The notes: generated by a model from the sequence alone, not told the origin. A stretch of 64,000 nucleotides of DNA from Georgenia muralis (GCF_003814705.1 NZ_RKRA01000001.1:2852001-2916000); one strand, 5' to 3'; positions 7,621-17,056 are shown, counted from the stretch's first letter. Translations and numbers: made by a program.

Positions 7621-9543
7621 TCAGTCGCCCGCCGGCACCTCGAGCATCTCCCGGGCCACGTGGCCCTCGCCGACGACCATGTCGTACTGCACGAGGCGGT
7701 AGTCCTCGAGGAGCTCCTTGCCCCGAGGGGAGAGGTCCGCCTCGGTGATCTCCTCGCCCTCCGGGTCGAGCATCATCGTCCGCTCCATCGCCGGGACCTC
7801 CCGCGAGAGCTCGTCGAGGAGGGCGTTGTACGGCGTCACGGGGGCGCCGACGGTGGCGAGCATCTGGTTGACGAGGAAGTTCGGCCCCAGCACCGGCGGG
7901 GTCTCGACCTTCTCGGTGGGGAAGTTCGCCCAGACGAACCACGGCGTCTCGTACCGGGTCCGCTCGTCGTTGAGGTCGAGGACCGCCTCGGGCCAGGACG
8001 AGGGCAGGTGGTCGCCGTAGAGCAGCACGACGGTGCGCTCGTCCAGTGCCTCGAGGTCGGCCACGAGGCCGGCGAGGGCGTCGTCGGAGTGGGCCAGCCC
8101 CCGCACGTAGTTGCCCAGCCGCTCGGTCCGGGCGTCGTCGATGGGGCCGACGACGTCGACCGGGTCGTCGTACTTCCCCGACAGCGGCCCGTGGTTCTGC
8201 ATCGTCACGACGTTGGCCAGGAGCGGCTCGTCCGACGCGCGGAGCTCGTCGAGGAGCTCGGTGAACGTCGCGGCGTCCGAGACGTGCGGGTCGCGCTCGA
8301 TGGTGTCGGTGTGGGTCATGTCGTCGCGGAACTCGGCCCGCTCGAAGCCGAGGACCGGGTAGGCGTCGTCGCGCCGGTAGAAGCTCGCCAGGTAGGGGTG
8401 GATCGCGAGGGTGGCCCGGTCCGGCGCACCGAGGCTCCACAGGAACGAGGGGAACTCCGACCGGTGGGGCACGAGCGCCTGGAACGGCGTGTGCACCTGG
8501 GCCTGGAAGTTGTACAGCGCCATGCCGGTCAGGACCTCGAACTCCACGTTCGCCGTCCCCCCGCCGAAGCCGGAGCTGAGCATCGTCCCCGACGTCGTCG
8601 ACGCCATGAGCGAGCGGGTGTAGGGCAAGGGGTCGAGCCCCACCTCCACCCCGTCGAGGTTGAGGGGGTCGGTGAAGGTCTCGGCGAGGACGATGACGAC
8701 GTTGGTCTCCGCCAGGGCCGCCGGGTCCCGGGTGGAGTTCGTCTCGGCAGCGACCGCCCGGTACGTCTCGACGATCTCGGTCATCCGGGCGGCGTCGTAG
8801 CCCTCGGGGCGCTCCATGGCCGGCGCGGGGACGTTGTAGAGGGTGCCGGTGACGAAGCCGTTGCGGGCGTAGTTCTCGGTCTGGTTCCACGGCGCCCAGG
8901 TGGTCCCGGCGTCCTCGTAGATCTCCCGGACGGGGTTGCCGGGCTGGTTGAACCCGGCCGCGGAGACGAGCACGAGCGCGGAGAGGACGCCGGCCACGGC
9001 GCGCAGCGCGTACGCCGGTCGCCGGGCGAGGAGGGGCTCGGGGCGGGGGCGACGGCGGCGCACCAGGCGCACGAGCGCCCACGCCAGGACCGGCAGGGCG
9101 ATCGCGGCGAGCGCGAGCGCAGCCGCGACCGTCGGGCCGACGGTCTCGACGAGGAACCCCGGCTGGAGGAGGTAGATGGTGTCGGAGGGGTAGACCGGCT
9201 CGGTGCGCTGGAGCATCTTCTGGTAGTCGGCGAAGGCGATGACGGTCGCCACCGCCAGCGCGATGCCCGCCGCCGCCCACAGCCGGCCGGTGAGGGAGAA
9301 GAGCAGGACGACGAAGGACCAGACCAGGAAGATCCCGAGCAGCACGAGGTCGGTCGGCAGGCCGGTGAGGCGCTCGGCCGTCGGCACCCACGGGTCGTTG
9401 AGGGCGTGGACGGTCTCCAGACCGATCGTGATGACGGCGGCGACGACGATCGTCAGGGCGAGCTGGAGCGCGGCCAGGGCCAGGCGCCTGGCCGTCGATC
9501 GGCGGCCGGGCCGTCGCGCGGCCCGCTCGGTCTTGAGGAACAT
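7621..9543 (-). CDS. LTA synthase-like membrane sulfatase
   Basis: A 640-residue membrane protein. The N-terminal 180 residues hold about five transmembrane helices; an extracytoplasmic sulfatase domain follows. Recognisable active-site pieces are VIVLAETFTDP (metal-binding Glu), FGGGTANVEFEVLTG (the Thr that becomes glycerophosphorylated in LtaS enzymes) and LLYGDHLPSSW (metal-binding Asp-His). Family members transfer glycerol phosphate to lipoteichoic acid or modify other wall polymers. Actinobacterial substrates are often lipomannan or lipoglycan, so the exact substrate is open. The start is the ATG at 9543, before the helical region; a longer frame to 9792 reads only low-complexity residues. 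Convergent with the GntR operon, about 40 bases away. Confidence 0.82.
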   Translation of the reverse strand: MFLKTERAARRPGRRSTARRLALAALQLALTIVVAAVITIGLETVHALNDPWVPTAERLTGLPTDLVLLGIFLVWSFVVLLFSLTGRLWAAAGIALAVATVIAFADYQKMLQRTEPVYPSDTIYLLQPGFLVETVGPTVAAALALAAIALPVLAWALVRLVRRRRPRPEPLLARRPAYALRAVAGVLSALVLVSAAGFNQPGNPVREIYEDAGTTWAPWNQTENYARNGFVTGTLYNVPAPAMERPEGYDAARMTEIVETYRAVAAETNSTRDPAALAETNVVIVLAETFTDPLNLDGVEVGLDPLPYTRSLMASTTSGTMLSSGFGGGTANVEFEVLTGMALYNFQAQVHTPFQALVPHRSEFPSFLWSLGAPDRATLAIHPYLASFYRRDDAYPVLGFERAEFRDDMTHTDTIERDPHVSDAATFTELLDELRASDEPLLANVVTMQNHGPLSGKYDDPVDVVGPIDDARTERLGNYVRGLAHSDDALAGLVADLEALDERTVVLLYGDHLPSSWPEAVLDLNDERTRYETPWFVWANFPTEKVETPPVLGPNFLVNQMLATVGAPVTPYNALLDELSREVPAMERTMMLDPEGEEITEADLSPRGKELLEDYRLVQYDMVVGEGHVAREMLEVPAGD

Positions 9544-9796
9544 GCCTGCCGTTTCGTGGTGCCGGGCTGCCCCGCGGGTCGGTGCCGGGCGGGGCGAGGG
9601 GAGGAGCGGATAGGAACACGTGGTGGCTGGTCGGTGAACCGACGGTGACCGGTGGAAGAACAACGGTACCCGCCGGTGGCGCCGGGCCGGGTCGGGGAGG
9701 TCGGTGGGGGAGGTCGGTGGGGGTCGCATCGGGGCCGGGAGGGGGTGCGGTCGGGTGGCTGTCCCAGGGGCGGGTTGCCCATCCCCGGCCATCGTG

Positions 9797-9812
9797 TCGA
9801 ACGATTGTTCGA
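9797..9812. promoter_or_regulatory. LexA (SOS) box of dnaE2
   Basis: TCGAACGATTGTTCGA is a second perfect LexA box, only 12 bases before the dnaE2 start and overlapping the promoter region. Apart from this box and short GGGAGGTCGGTGG-type repeats around 9691-9724, I see nothing in the 281 bases between the sulfatase and dnaE2 genes. Confidence 0.92.
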
Positions 9813-9818
9813 TACGAT
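9813..9818 (+). promoter_or_regulatory. -10 element of a leaderless dnaE2 promoter
   Basis: TACGAT directly follows the LexA box and ends six bases before the dnaE2 ATG, which has no ribosome-binding site. Transcription would start at or next to the start codon. Confidence 0.55.
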
Positions 9819-9824
9819 GTCGTG

Positions 9825-12800
9825 ATGGTCGACGCCTATGCCGAGCTGCACGCGCACTCGGCCTTCAGCTTCCTCGACGGGGCCAGCGCGCCCGAGGAGC
9901 TGGCTGCGGAGGCCGCCCGGCTGGGCCTGTCCGGCCTGGCGCTCACCGACCACGACGGGCTCTACGGCGTCGTCCGCCTCGCCGAGGCCGCCCGCGGGCT
10001 GGGCCTGCCCACCGTCCTGGGCGCCGAGCTCGGTCTGGGCACCACCGGTCGCGCCGGGGCCCACGAGGGTCCCGGTGGGGTCCCGGGCCTGTCGGGCCGA
10101 CCCGACCCCGACGGCACCCACCTCCTCGTCCTCGCCCGCGGGCCGGAGGGGTACGCGCGGCTCTCCACCGCGATCGCCGAGGCCCACCTCCACGCCGGCT
10201 CCAAGGGGCGTGCGGACTACGACCTCGAGGACCTCGCGGCCCGCGCCGCCGGGGAGTGGCTGGTCCTGACGGGGTGCCGCAAGGGGTCGGTGCGCCGTGC
10301 CCTGCAGTCGGGCCGTGGCGGGGCGCCGACGGCGGAGGGGGCACGCGCCGCCCGCGCCGAGCTCGACCGCCTCGCTGCGCTGTTCGGCCGGGACAACGTC
10401 GCTGTGGAGATCACCGACCACGGCGCCCCGCTCGACTCCGCCGTCGCCGACGCCCTGGCCGAGCTCGCCGACCGGGCCGGGCTGCCGCTGGTGGCCACCG
10501 GCGGCGTGCACGCCGCCCGGCCGGCGGACCAGCCCCTGGCCGACGTCCTGGCCGCCACCCGGGCGCGGGCCTCCCTGGAGGAGATCGACGGCTGGCTGCC
10601 GGCGTCCCCGTCCCACCTGCGCTCGCCGGCGGAGATGGCCGCGCGGCACCGTCGTCACCCCCGCGCGGTGTCGACGTCGGTCGCGCTCGCGGCCGAGTGC
10701 GCCTTCGACCTCCAGCTCGTCGCCCCCAACCTGCCCCCGCACCCCGTCCCGGCCGGGCACACCGAGGCCACCTGGCTGCGCGAGCTGACCTACCGCGGCG
10801 CCGCCGAGCGGTACGGCCCGCGGGGGGCGGAGCGCGTGCCGGGTGCGTACGCGATGATCGAGCACGAGCTCGAGGTCATCGTCGACCTGGACTTCCCGGG
10901 CTACTTCCTCATCGTCCACGAGATCGTCGACTTCTGCCGGTCCCGGCACATCCTGTGCCAGGGACGCGGCTCCGCCGCGAACTCCGCGGTCTGCTTCGCG
11001 CTGGGGATCACCGCCGTCGACGCCGTCCAGCACCGGCTGCTCTTCGAGCGGTTCCTCTCCCCGGGGCGCTCGGGGCCGCCGGACATCGACCTCGACATCG
11101 AGTCCGGCCGGCGCGAGGAGGTCATCCAGTTCGTCTACGACCGCTACGGGCGCACCCGGGCGGCGCAGGTCGCCAACGTCATCTCCTACCGGCCGCGCTC
11201 GGCGGTGCGTGACGCCGCCCGGGCCCTGGGGTACGACGTCGGGCAGCAGGACGCGTGGTCGAAGTCCATCGAGCGGTGGGGGAGCCTGCGACGGCCCGAC
11301 GACGGGCAGTCCGGGCGCGAGATGCGCACCCGGGACGGGCGGGCCGCCTCACCGGCCGACGACCTCGCCGGGATCCCCGAGCCGGTCATCGACATCGCGG
11401 AGCGCCTTCTGCGTCTTCCACGGCACCTGGGCATCCACTCCGGCGGCATGGTGCTGTGCGACCGGCCGGTCATCGAGGTCTGCCCCGTGGAGTGGGCCAC
11501 GATGCCCGGTCGCACCGTGCTGCAGTGGGACAAGGACGACTGCGCCGACGCCGGCCTGGTCAAGTTCGACCTGCTCGGCCTGGGCATGCTCACCGCCCTG
11601 CGGCTGGCGTTCGACGCCGTCAACGCGCCGGGCTACGCCGCCGACGCCGCCGACGCCGCTGATGACGCCGACGCCGAGCCGGTTGCCGCCGACACGCCGT
11701 CGCCGCTCGGGCTGCACTCCCTGCCCCAGGAGGACCCCGCGGTCTACCACCTGCTGCAGGCGGCGGACACGGTGGGCGTCTTCCAGGTCGAGTCGCGCGC
11801 CCAGATGGCCACGCTGCCGCGCCTGCGGCCGGAGAACTTCTACGACATCGTCGTCGAGGTCGCCCTCATCCGCCCCGGCCCCATCCAGGGCGACTCGGTC
11901 AACCCCTACATCAACCGGCGCCTCGGCCGGGAGAAGGTCACCTACCTCCACCCCCTCCTCGAGCCGGCGCTGTCCAAGACCCTCGGGGTGCCGCTGTTCC
12001 AGGAGCAGCTCATGCAGATCGCGATCGACGTCGCCGGGTTCAGCCCCGCCGAGGCCGACCAGCTCCGCAAGGCCATGGGCTCCAAGCGCTCGACCGAGCG
12101 GATGGAGGCGCTGCACGGCCGGCTCCTCCAGGGCATGGCCGGCAAGGGCGTGAGCGGCCCGGTGGCCGAGGCGATCTACGACAAGCTCAAGGCCTTCGCC
12201 GACTTCGGCTTCCCCGAGTCGCACGCCTTCTCCTTCGCCTACCTCGTCTACGCCAGCGCCTGGCTCAAGGTTCATCACCCCGAGGCCTTCTTCGCCGCGC
12301 TGCTCGCCGCCCAGCCGATGGGCTTCTACTCCCCGCAGTCGCTGGTCGCCGACGCCCGCCGGCACGGTGTGCGCGTGCTGCGGGCGGACGTCGCTGCGTC
12401 TGCGGCACTGGCGGGGGTGGAGCGCGTGGCAGACGCCGGCGGGTCGACGGCCGACGGCGGGTCGACGGTCGACGGCGGTTCTACGTCGGCCGCCGCTGAC
12501 GGTGGCGCTGCGCCGGTCCCCGCCGACGGCGATGACAGGCCGGTCTCCGCCGTCGCCCATCTCGTCCGCCCGCACCCCCACCTGGCGGTGCGGCTCGGCC
12601 TGGCCCCCGTGCGCGGCATCGGGGAGGCGACGGCGGAGCGGATCGTCGCCGAGCGTGAGCGCGGTGGCCCGTTCGCCGATCTGCCCGACCTCGCCCGCCG
12701 GGTCGACCTCAGCGCCGCCCAGCTCGAGGCCCTGGCCACCGCCGGGGCGCTGGGCTGCTTCGGGCTCGAGCGTCGCGAGGCGCTGTGGGCCGCGGGGGTG

Positions 12801-13445
12801 CTCGCGGGGGAGCACGGCACCCGGCACGGGACGAGGCCGCGGCGTGGTCCGGCACAGTCCGGCCGGCCCGGTGCCGCGCAGTCCGGCCGACCGGCAGCCG
12901 CTCGATCCAGCCGTCCCGGTGCCGCACCCCCCGGTCCTCCCAGGGCGCAGCCTGCCGGTGCCCCGTCCGGCTGGTACCAGCCGCCGCTGCCGGGCACCGC
13001 CGTCGGCGCCGACGCCCCCGGGCTCCCGGTCATGGACCCGGTGGAGACCGCCGTCGCCGACGTGTGGGCCACCGGGGTCTCGGTGGACACCTTCCCCACC
13101 CAGTTCCGCCGGGAGGACCTGCGGGCCCAGGGGGTGCTGGCCGTGGGGGAGCTGGACCGGTGCACGCCGGGGGAGCGGCTGCGGGTCGGCGGGGTGGTCA
13201 CGCACCGCCAGCGTCCGGGAACCGCGGGCGGGGTGACGTTCCTGTCGCTGGAGGACGAGACCGGGCTGCTCAACGTGGTGTGCTCGGCGGGGTTGTGGAG
13301 CCGCTACCGCCAGGTGGCCCGGACCTCCGCCGCCCTCGTGGTGCGTGGCACGCTCGAGCGGGCCGACGGCGTCACCAACCTCGTCGCGGACCACCTCGAG
13401 CCGCTGAGCCTCCGGGTGGCTTCGACCTCGCGGGACTTCCACTGA
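9825..13445 (+). CDS. dnaE2: error-prone DNA polymerase III alpha subunit DnaE2 (ImuC)
   Basis: A 1206-residue C-family polymerase. The PHP domain opens with AELHAHSAFSFLDG and has LTDHDGLYGV. The palm carries the catalytic GPPDIDLDIESGRR motif near residue 420, followed by HLGIHSGGMVLC. A helix-hairpin-helix region (LGLAPVRGIGEATAERIV) and a C-terminal OB fold (LLNVVCSAGLWSRYR) follow. Together with ImuA' and ImuB it makes the SOS translesion polymerase. Two low-complexity insertions stand out: residues about 870-905 (GGS/DGG repeats) and about 1005-1045 (QSGRP/AAARSSRP repeats). The ATG at 9825 is chosen because the LexA box ends 12 bases upstream. The gene lies 3.7 kb from imuB rather than directly behind it. 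Confidence 0.93.
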   Translation: MVDAYAELHAHSAFSFLDGASAPEELAAEAARLGLSGLALTDHDGLYGVVRLAEAARGLGLPTVLGAELGLGTTGRAGAHEGPGGVPGLSGRPDPDGTHLLVLARGPEGYARLSTAIAEAHLHAGSKGRADYDLEDLAARAAGEWLVLTGCRKGSVRRALQSGRGGAPTAEGARAARAELDRLAALFGRDNVAVEITDHGAPLDSAVADALAELADRAGLPLVATGGVHAARPADQPLADVLAATRARASLEEIDGWLPASPSHLRSPAEMAARHRRHPRAVSTSVALAAECAFDLQLVAPNLPPHPVPAGHTEATWLRELTYRGAAERYGPRGAERVPGAYAMIEHELEVIVDLDFPGYFLIVHEIVDFCRSRHILCQGRGSAANSAVCFALGITAVDAVQHRLLFERFLSPGRSGPPDIDLDIESGRREEVIQFVYDRYGRTRAAQVANVISYRPRSAVRDAARALGYDVGQQDAWSKSIERWGSLRRPDDGQSGREMRTRDGRAASPADDLAGIPEPVIDIAERLLRLPRHLGIHSGGMVLCDRPVIEVCPVEWATMPGRTVLQWDKDDCADAGLVKFDLLGLGMLTALRLAFDAVNAPGYAADAADAADDADAEPVAADTPSPLGLHSLPQEDPAVYHLLQAADTVGVFQVESRAQMATLPRLRPENFYDIVVEVALIRPGPIQGDSVNPYINRRLGREKVTYLHPLLEPALSKTLGVPLFQEQLMQIAIDVAGFSPAEADQLRKAMGSKRSTERMEALHGRLLQGMAGKGVSGPVAEAIYDKLKAFADFGFPESHAFSFAYLVYASAWLKVHHPEAFFAALLAAQPMGFYSPQSLVADARRHGVRVLRADVAASAALAGVERVADAGGSTADGGSTVDGGSTSAAADGGAAPVPADGDDRPVSAVAHLVRPHPHLAVRLGLAPVRGIGEATAERIVAERERGGPFADLPDLARRVDLSAAQLEALATAGALGCFGLERREALWAAGVLAGEHGTRHGTRPRRGPAQSGRPGAAQSGRPAAARSSRPGAAPPGPPRAQPAGAPSGWYQPPLPGTAVGADAPGLPVMDPVETAVADVWATGVSVDTFPTQFRREDLRAQGVLAVGELDRCTPGERLRVGGVVTHRQRPGTAGGVTFLSLEDETGLLNVVCSAGLWSRYRQVARTSAALVVRGTLERADGVTNLVADHLEPLSLRVASTSRDFH

Positions 13446-13470
13446 AGCCTGCGGCACCACCCGTGCACCC

Positions 13471-13535
13471 CGCGACCCTTTCAGTGCAACGCGCGACCTT
13501 CCCATCAACCCGCGACCCTTCCGCCCCGCGACCTT
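13471..13535 (+). repeat. four short CGCGACC(C)TT repeats
   Basis: CGCGACCTT or CGCGACCCTT occurs at 13471, 13492, 13511 and 13527, spaced 16 to 21 bases apart, between dnaE2 and the next small gene. Confidence 0.65.
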
Positions 13536-13568
13536 CCCGTGAGCTGCGGCCGCGCGTAGGTTGACGGT

Positions 13569-13814
13569 GTGTCCGAGGTCTTCATGATCGTCGAGCCGGG
13601 GCTCCGCCACCTGCTCGAGGAACGGGAGCGCCGCCGTCACGAGGTGCAGATCCCGGGCTCGGCCGCGCCACCGTTCGGGATCGACCTGGACGCGGGTGTG
13701 GCGTACATCGATGTGCCCCCGGCAGACTCCGCCGCCGCTGTCACCGACGCCGCCGACGCTGTCACCGACGCCGCCGACGACGGTGCCCGACCTGGCGCCG
13801 CAACCGACGCTTGA
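13569..13814 (+). CDS. small hypothetical protein (DUF6191-like)
   Basis: An 81-residue protein. The first 50 residues (FMIVEPGLRHLLEERERR, FGIDLDAGVAYIDVP) resemble small actinobacterial DUF6191 proteins of pattern SPGRRHxxEE...PIDLDSG; this is tentative. The tail is a short tandem duplication (AAAVTDAADAVTDAADDG). The GTG start lacks a ribosome-binding site but has TAGGTT six bases upstream, as at a leaderless promoter. Confidence 0.5.
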   Translation: MSEVFMIVEPGLRHLLEERERRRHEVQIPGSAAPPFGIDLDAGVAYIDVPPADSAAAVTDAADAVTDAADDGARPGAATDA

Positions 13815-13916
13815 CGCCCTGATCCGACACCGCGCCAAACGCACGCGTTCTGCGCTCGCAGTGTGGTTTCCTACGGCAAGCACCAACCCCCACGGACCGA
13901 GAGAGAGCACTCGCGC

Positions 13917-14360
13917 ATGCATGAGTCGAACCGCGAGGCCGGGGCCCCGCAGAACCCGTACGCGCAACCCGACCCGGGTGCCCGGCCGGCGCAGCCGCCG
14001 TCGGCCTACCAGCCGCCGACGTTCGGCCAGCAGGCGGGTGTCGCGGCGTACGCACCCGCCAGCAGCGGCGCGGGACTCGCCGCCGAGAAGAGCCGCAAGG
14101 CCGACACGGCCGTCCAGCTCTCGCTCGCCTTCGGCATCATGGCCATGTCCTGGCTTCCGCTGATCTTCGGTCCGCTGGCGATCTGGCAGGGGAACAGGGC
14201 CGAGTCCATGGGGAGGTCGGGGACGGTCGGACGGACCCTCGGCTGGATCGCCACCCTGCTCGGGCTCCTCATGCTCGTCGCGATCGTCGCCTGGGTGTAC
14301 TACCTGCGGACCGGCGGTCTCGAGCGGCTCCTCTCCCAGCTACCCACCACCGGGGTCTGA
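13917..14360 (+). CDS. DUF4190-like small membrane protein
   Basis: A 147-residue protein with a proline/glutamine-rich cytosolic N-terminus (NPYAQPDPGARPAQPPSAYQ) of about 60 residues, then two hydrophobic helices (LSLAFGIMAMSWLPLIFGPL and TLGWIATLLGLLMLVAIVAW) separated by a short basic loop containing GNRAE. This is the usual layout of actinobacterial DUF4190 proteins of unknown function. The ATG at 13917 is preceded by GAGAGAG at a suitable distance. Confidence 0.7.
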   Translation: MHESNREAGAPQNPYAQPDPGARPAQPPSAYQPPTFGQQAGVAAYAPASSGAGLAAEKSRKADTAVQLSLAFGIMAMSWLPLIFGPLAIWQGNRAESMGRSGTVGRTLGWIATLLGLLMLVAIVAWVYYLRTGGLERLLSQLPTTGV

Positions 14361-14367
14361 CGCCGCT

Positions 14368-14408
14368 GACCTGCGAGCGGGCCCACCCCGCAGACCTGCG
14401 AGCGGGCC
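14368..14408 (+). repeat. 16-bp direct repeat between convergent genes
   Basis: GACCTGCGAGCGGGCC occurs at 14368-14383 and 14393-14408, filling the space between the DUF4190-like gene and the AI-2E-family gene. I see no terminator-like stem there. Confidence 0.7.
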
Positions 14409-15749
14409 TCAGGCGCGGACGGGTGCGTCGAGCTCGTCGTCCAGCGGCGGCTCGACCGAGCGCAGGGCCGAGTAGACCGCCCACGTCACGGCGATGAGCG
14501 GGATCGCGATGATCGCGCCGAGCAGGCCGCTGAGGAAGGTTCCCGCCGTGACGCCGAGCGCCACGACCACCGGGTGGAGCGACACCTGCTTGCCCATGAC
14601 GAGCGGCTCGAGGATGTGCCCCTCGATCTGACCGATGAGCGCCACGCCGATCGTCACGATGAGTGCGGCCACGAAGCCCTCGGCAGCCAGGGCCACGACC
14701 GCGGCGACCACCATGGCGATCGGCGCGCCGATGAGCGGGATGAACGCGCCGATGAAGACCAGCACCGACAGCGGCGCGGCGAGCGGCACCCCGACGATGG
14801 TCAGCAGGGTGAACGCCATGAGGGCGTCGGCGAAGGCGACGATCATCGTGCCCCGGGCGTACCCGGAGAACGTGTACCAGCCGGCCGTCGCGGCGACGTT
14901 CGTCCGCTCGCGGTTGCGGGCGGGGAGCTGGGTGAGGAACCAGCGCCACATCACCTCGCCGCGGGCGAGGAAGAAGATCGTGACGAACAGGCTCAGGGCC
15001 AGCACCGTGAAGACCAGCGCGACGGACCCGGCGTTGCTGAGAACCTGACCCACGAGGTCGGTGGCGTTCTCCTGCAGGTAGCTCGTCGCGGCGGCGATCG
15101 CCTCGTTGATGGCGTCGTTGATCTCGGCCTGGCTGAAGTGGAACGGCAGCGGGCCGGTCTCGAAGAACTCCAGGATCGTGTCGATGCCGTCGCTGAAGCG
15201 GGTGGCGAGGGACTCCCACTGCCCGGCCACCGAGGAGATGACGTAGGTCAGCATCCCCGCGACGATCGCGAACGACAGCAGCAGGCTCACCACCGTGGCC
15301 AGCGGTCGTGGCATGTGCCGGGCGAGGGAGGTCACGACCGGGTCGAGGACGGAGGTCACGACCAGCGCCAGGAACACCGCGATGAAGACCGCCTGGATCC
15401 GCGACGTCGCGAACACGACCATCCCGACGACGATGACCACACCGATGAGGAACCACGCGATCGTGCCGTACTTGCGCAGCCACCTCGGCACGCCGTCGTC
15501 GGGGAAGGAGGCGTGGGCGGCGCGTTCGGGCATCCGCCGGACGGACAGCCTGCCCGCCGACGACGGGCGCATGGCCCGGGCGGGCATCGTGAGCGTCAGC
15601 GGCGGCCGGGTGTCGGCGGCGACGTGCGGCTGGGCCACCACCTGGTCGACGGACGACGGGCGTGAGGGCCGGTAGCGCAGGGGCGCGCGGCGGATCTGCC
15701 GGCCCATCTGGCCCAGCAGCCTGCGCGACCGATCACCCATCGATGCCAT
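14409..15749 (-). CDS. AI-2E transporter family permease
   Basis: A 446-residue membrane protein of the PF01594 family. A basic N-terminal cytosolic stretch of about 95 residues is followed by the usual helix pairs (IAWFLIGVVIVVGMVVFATS, VFIAVFLALVVTSVLDPVV), a periplasmic amphipathic region (residues about 170-240) and the C-terminal helices with GAFIPLIGAPIAMV, GQIEGHILEPLVMGKQ and GTFLSGLLGAIIAIPL, which are family hallmarks. Members have been linked to autoinducer-2 export, Na+/H+ exchange or auxin export; the name is historical and the substrate here is unknown. The start at 15749 has no clear ribosome-binding site. Confidence 0.85.
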   Translation of the reverse strand: MASMGDRSRRLLGQMGRQIRRAPLRYRPSRPSSVDQVVAQPHVAADTRPPLTLTMPARAMRPSSAGRLSVRRMPERAAHASFPDDGVPRWLRKYGTIAWFLIGVVIVVGMVVFATSRIQAVFIAVFLALVVTSVLDPVVTSLARHMPRPLATVVSLLLSFAIVAGMLTYVISSVAGQWESLATRFSDGIDTILEFFETGPLPFHFSQAEINDAINEAIAAATSYLQENATDLVGQVLSNAGSVALVFTVLALSLFVTIFFLARGEVMWRWFLTQLPARNRERTNVAATAGWYTFSGYARGTMIVAFADALMAFTLLTIVGVPLAAPLSVLVFIGAFIPLIGAPIAMVVAAVVALAAEGFVAALIVTIGVALIGQIEGHILEPLVMGKQVSLHPVVVALGVTAGTFLSGLLGAIIAIPLIAVTWAVYSALRSVEPPLDDELDAPVRA

Positions 15750-15778
15750 CGCGCTCAGTGTGCCGCACGGGCACCCTC

Positions 15779-16861
15779 TCAGCCTGCGAGACGCGACCAG
15801 ACACGCGCCTGGTCCAGCTCGGCGAGCGCCCCGGTGCGGTCACCGAGCTCGGTCGCCCGCCAGAGGGCGGACTCGCAGGTCCGGGCCAGCGCCCACGCGG
15901 CGACCCGGTCGCGGTCCAGCCCCGTGACGGCGCAGACGAGCCTGGTCCGGGCGCGCAGCTCCGACGCCGGTGACGGCTCACGGAACGGGTCTCCCGTCTG
16001 CGCGAGCAGCGGCCACGGGTCGTAGGCCGGGTCGCCGACGAGCGGCTTGGGGTCGATGGCGACCCACCGGCGTGCGACCCCGTCGTCGTCCGCGATGAGG
16101 TTGCCCGGGTTGAGGTCGCCGTGCAGCAGCGTGGTGCGCGTGGCGCCGCCCGGGAGGTGGTCGAGCAGGTCGGCCGCTGCGGCGAGGAGCCCGGCGTCGG
16201 CTCCCAGGTCGGCGCCGTGCCGCTGCGTCCGTTCACGAAGCCGCGCGGCCAGCTGGGGGGTGACCGCCCCGAGGTCGCGGATGGTGGGGGGACGGTTTCC
16301 CGGGGGGTCTACCTGGAGCCCCGCCAGCACCGACGCGGCCGCCTCGAGGCGGACCTCGACCCGTTCCTCGCGCAGGCGCGGGTCCTCCTCGACCGCGTGG
16401 CCGGGCCGGCACCGCCGGAGGAGGAGCGTCCAGCCGTCGTGGTCGAGGAGCTCGGCCACCGCGGTACCTGCCCACAGCTCGAGCGCGTCCGCCTCGCCGG
16501 CGGCCTCCACGTGCGGGAGCACGATCTTGACGACGGCGTCCTCACCCCGGCGGGTGCGGGCCGGTGCGGTCCAGGCGGTACGTCCTGCCGTGAAGGGGGC
16601 GCCGATGCGCAGGCCCCAGCGGGTCCGCGCCTCGTCCACGAGCCGAGGCAGCTCACGCAGCCACGCCCGGCCCGCGGCGGTGCCGCCGAGCTCGCCCAGC
16701 GCCGCCGGGACCGGCACCGCACCGGTCGGCAGCGATGCGTCGTCACGGGCGTCGCTCAAGACGTCGAGACGCTCGGCGCGATCTCGGTCGGCGACGGCCC
16801 GACCGTCTGACTCGCTGTCGGGCGCCCGTTCACCGTCAGGGAGGGGGGTGTAGGCGGGCAC
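15779..16861 (-). CDS. APH(6)-like aminoglycoside/hydroxyurea phosphotransferase
   Basis: A 360-residue kinase-fold protein of the PF04655 type (streptomycin 6-kinase and hydroxyurea kinase family). Visible motifs are DAVVKIVLPH (ATP-site Lys), LLHGDLNPGNLIADDDG (catalytic loop HGDxxxxN) and WVAIDPKPLVGDPAYDPWPL (metal-binding Asp). Many chromosomal actinobacterial members have no proven resistance role. The first 60 residues are charged and not conserved, so the true start may be further downstream; the GTG at 16861 has GGAG about six bases upstream. Lies 30 bases from the AI-2E-family gene on the same strand. Confidence 0.8.
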   Translation of the reverse strand: MPAYTPLPDGERAPDSESDGRAVADRDRAERLDVLSDARDDASLPTGAVPVPAALGELGGTAAGRAWLRELPRLVDEARTRWGLRIGAPFTAGRTAWTAPARTRRGEDAVVKIVLPHVEAAGEADALELWAGTAVAELLDHDGWTLLLRRCRPGHAVEEDPRLREERVEVRLEAAASVLAGLQVDPPGNRPPTIRDLGAVTPQLAARLRERTQRHGADLGADAGLLAAAADLLDHLPGGATRTTLLHGDLNPGNLIADDDGVARRWVAIDPKPLVGDPAYDPWPLLAQTGDPFREPSPASELRARTRLVCAVTGLDRDRVAAWALARTCESALWRATELGDRTGALAELDQARVWSRLAG

Positions 16862-17056
16862 GGCGGGCTCCGGTCGTCGGTGCGGATGGGCTCGTCCGAG
16901 AGTACGGCGCAGGCGGGTGGGCGCCGACCGGGTGAGCGGGTGGCGGGCCACCGTGGCAGGCTGATGGTCAGGACCGCGGCAGCAGGACCGCGACGGAGTG
17001 AGCGGACGGCATGGCCGGACCGCAGGGCCGGCAGTGCGAGAAGAAGGAGAACGACC

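Noticed and set aside
11349-13967. An open frame of 872 codons on the minus strand opposite dnaE2
   Set aside because: Its translation is arginine/glycine-rich low complexity and it lies antisense to a polymerase with conserved motifs; such frames are a by-product of very high GC.
15779-16861. Acquired aminoglycoside resistance gene
   Set aside because: The gene has the same base composition as its neighbours, no mobile element touches it, and many chromosomal members of this kinase family have no resistance role.
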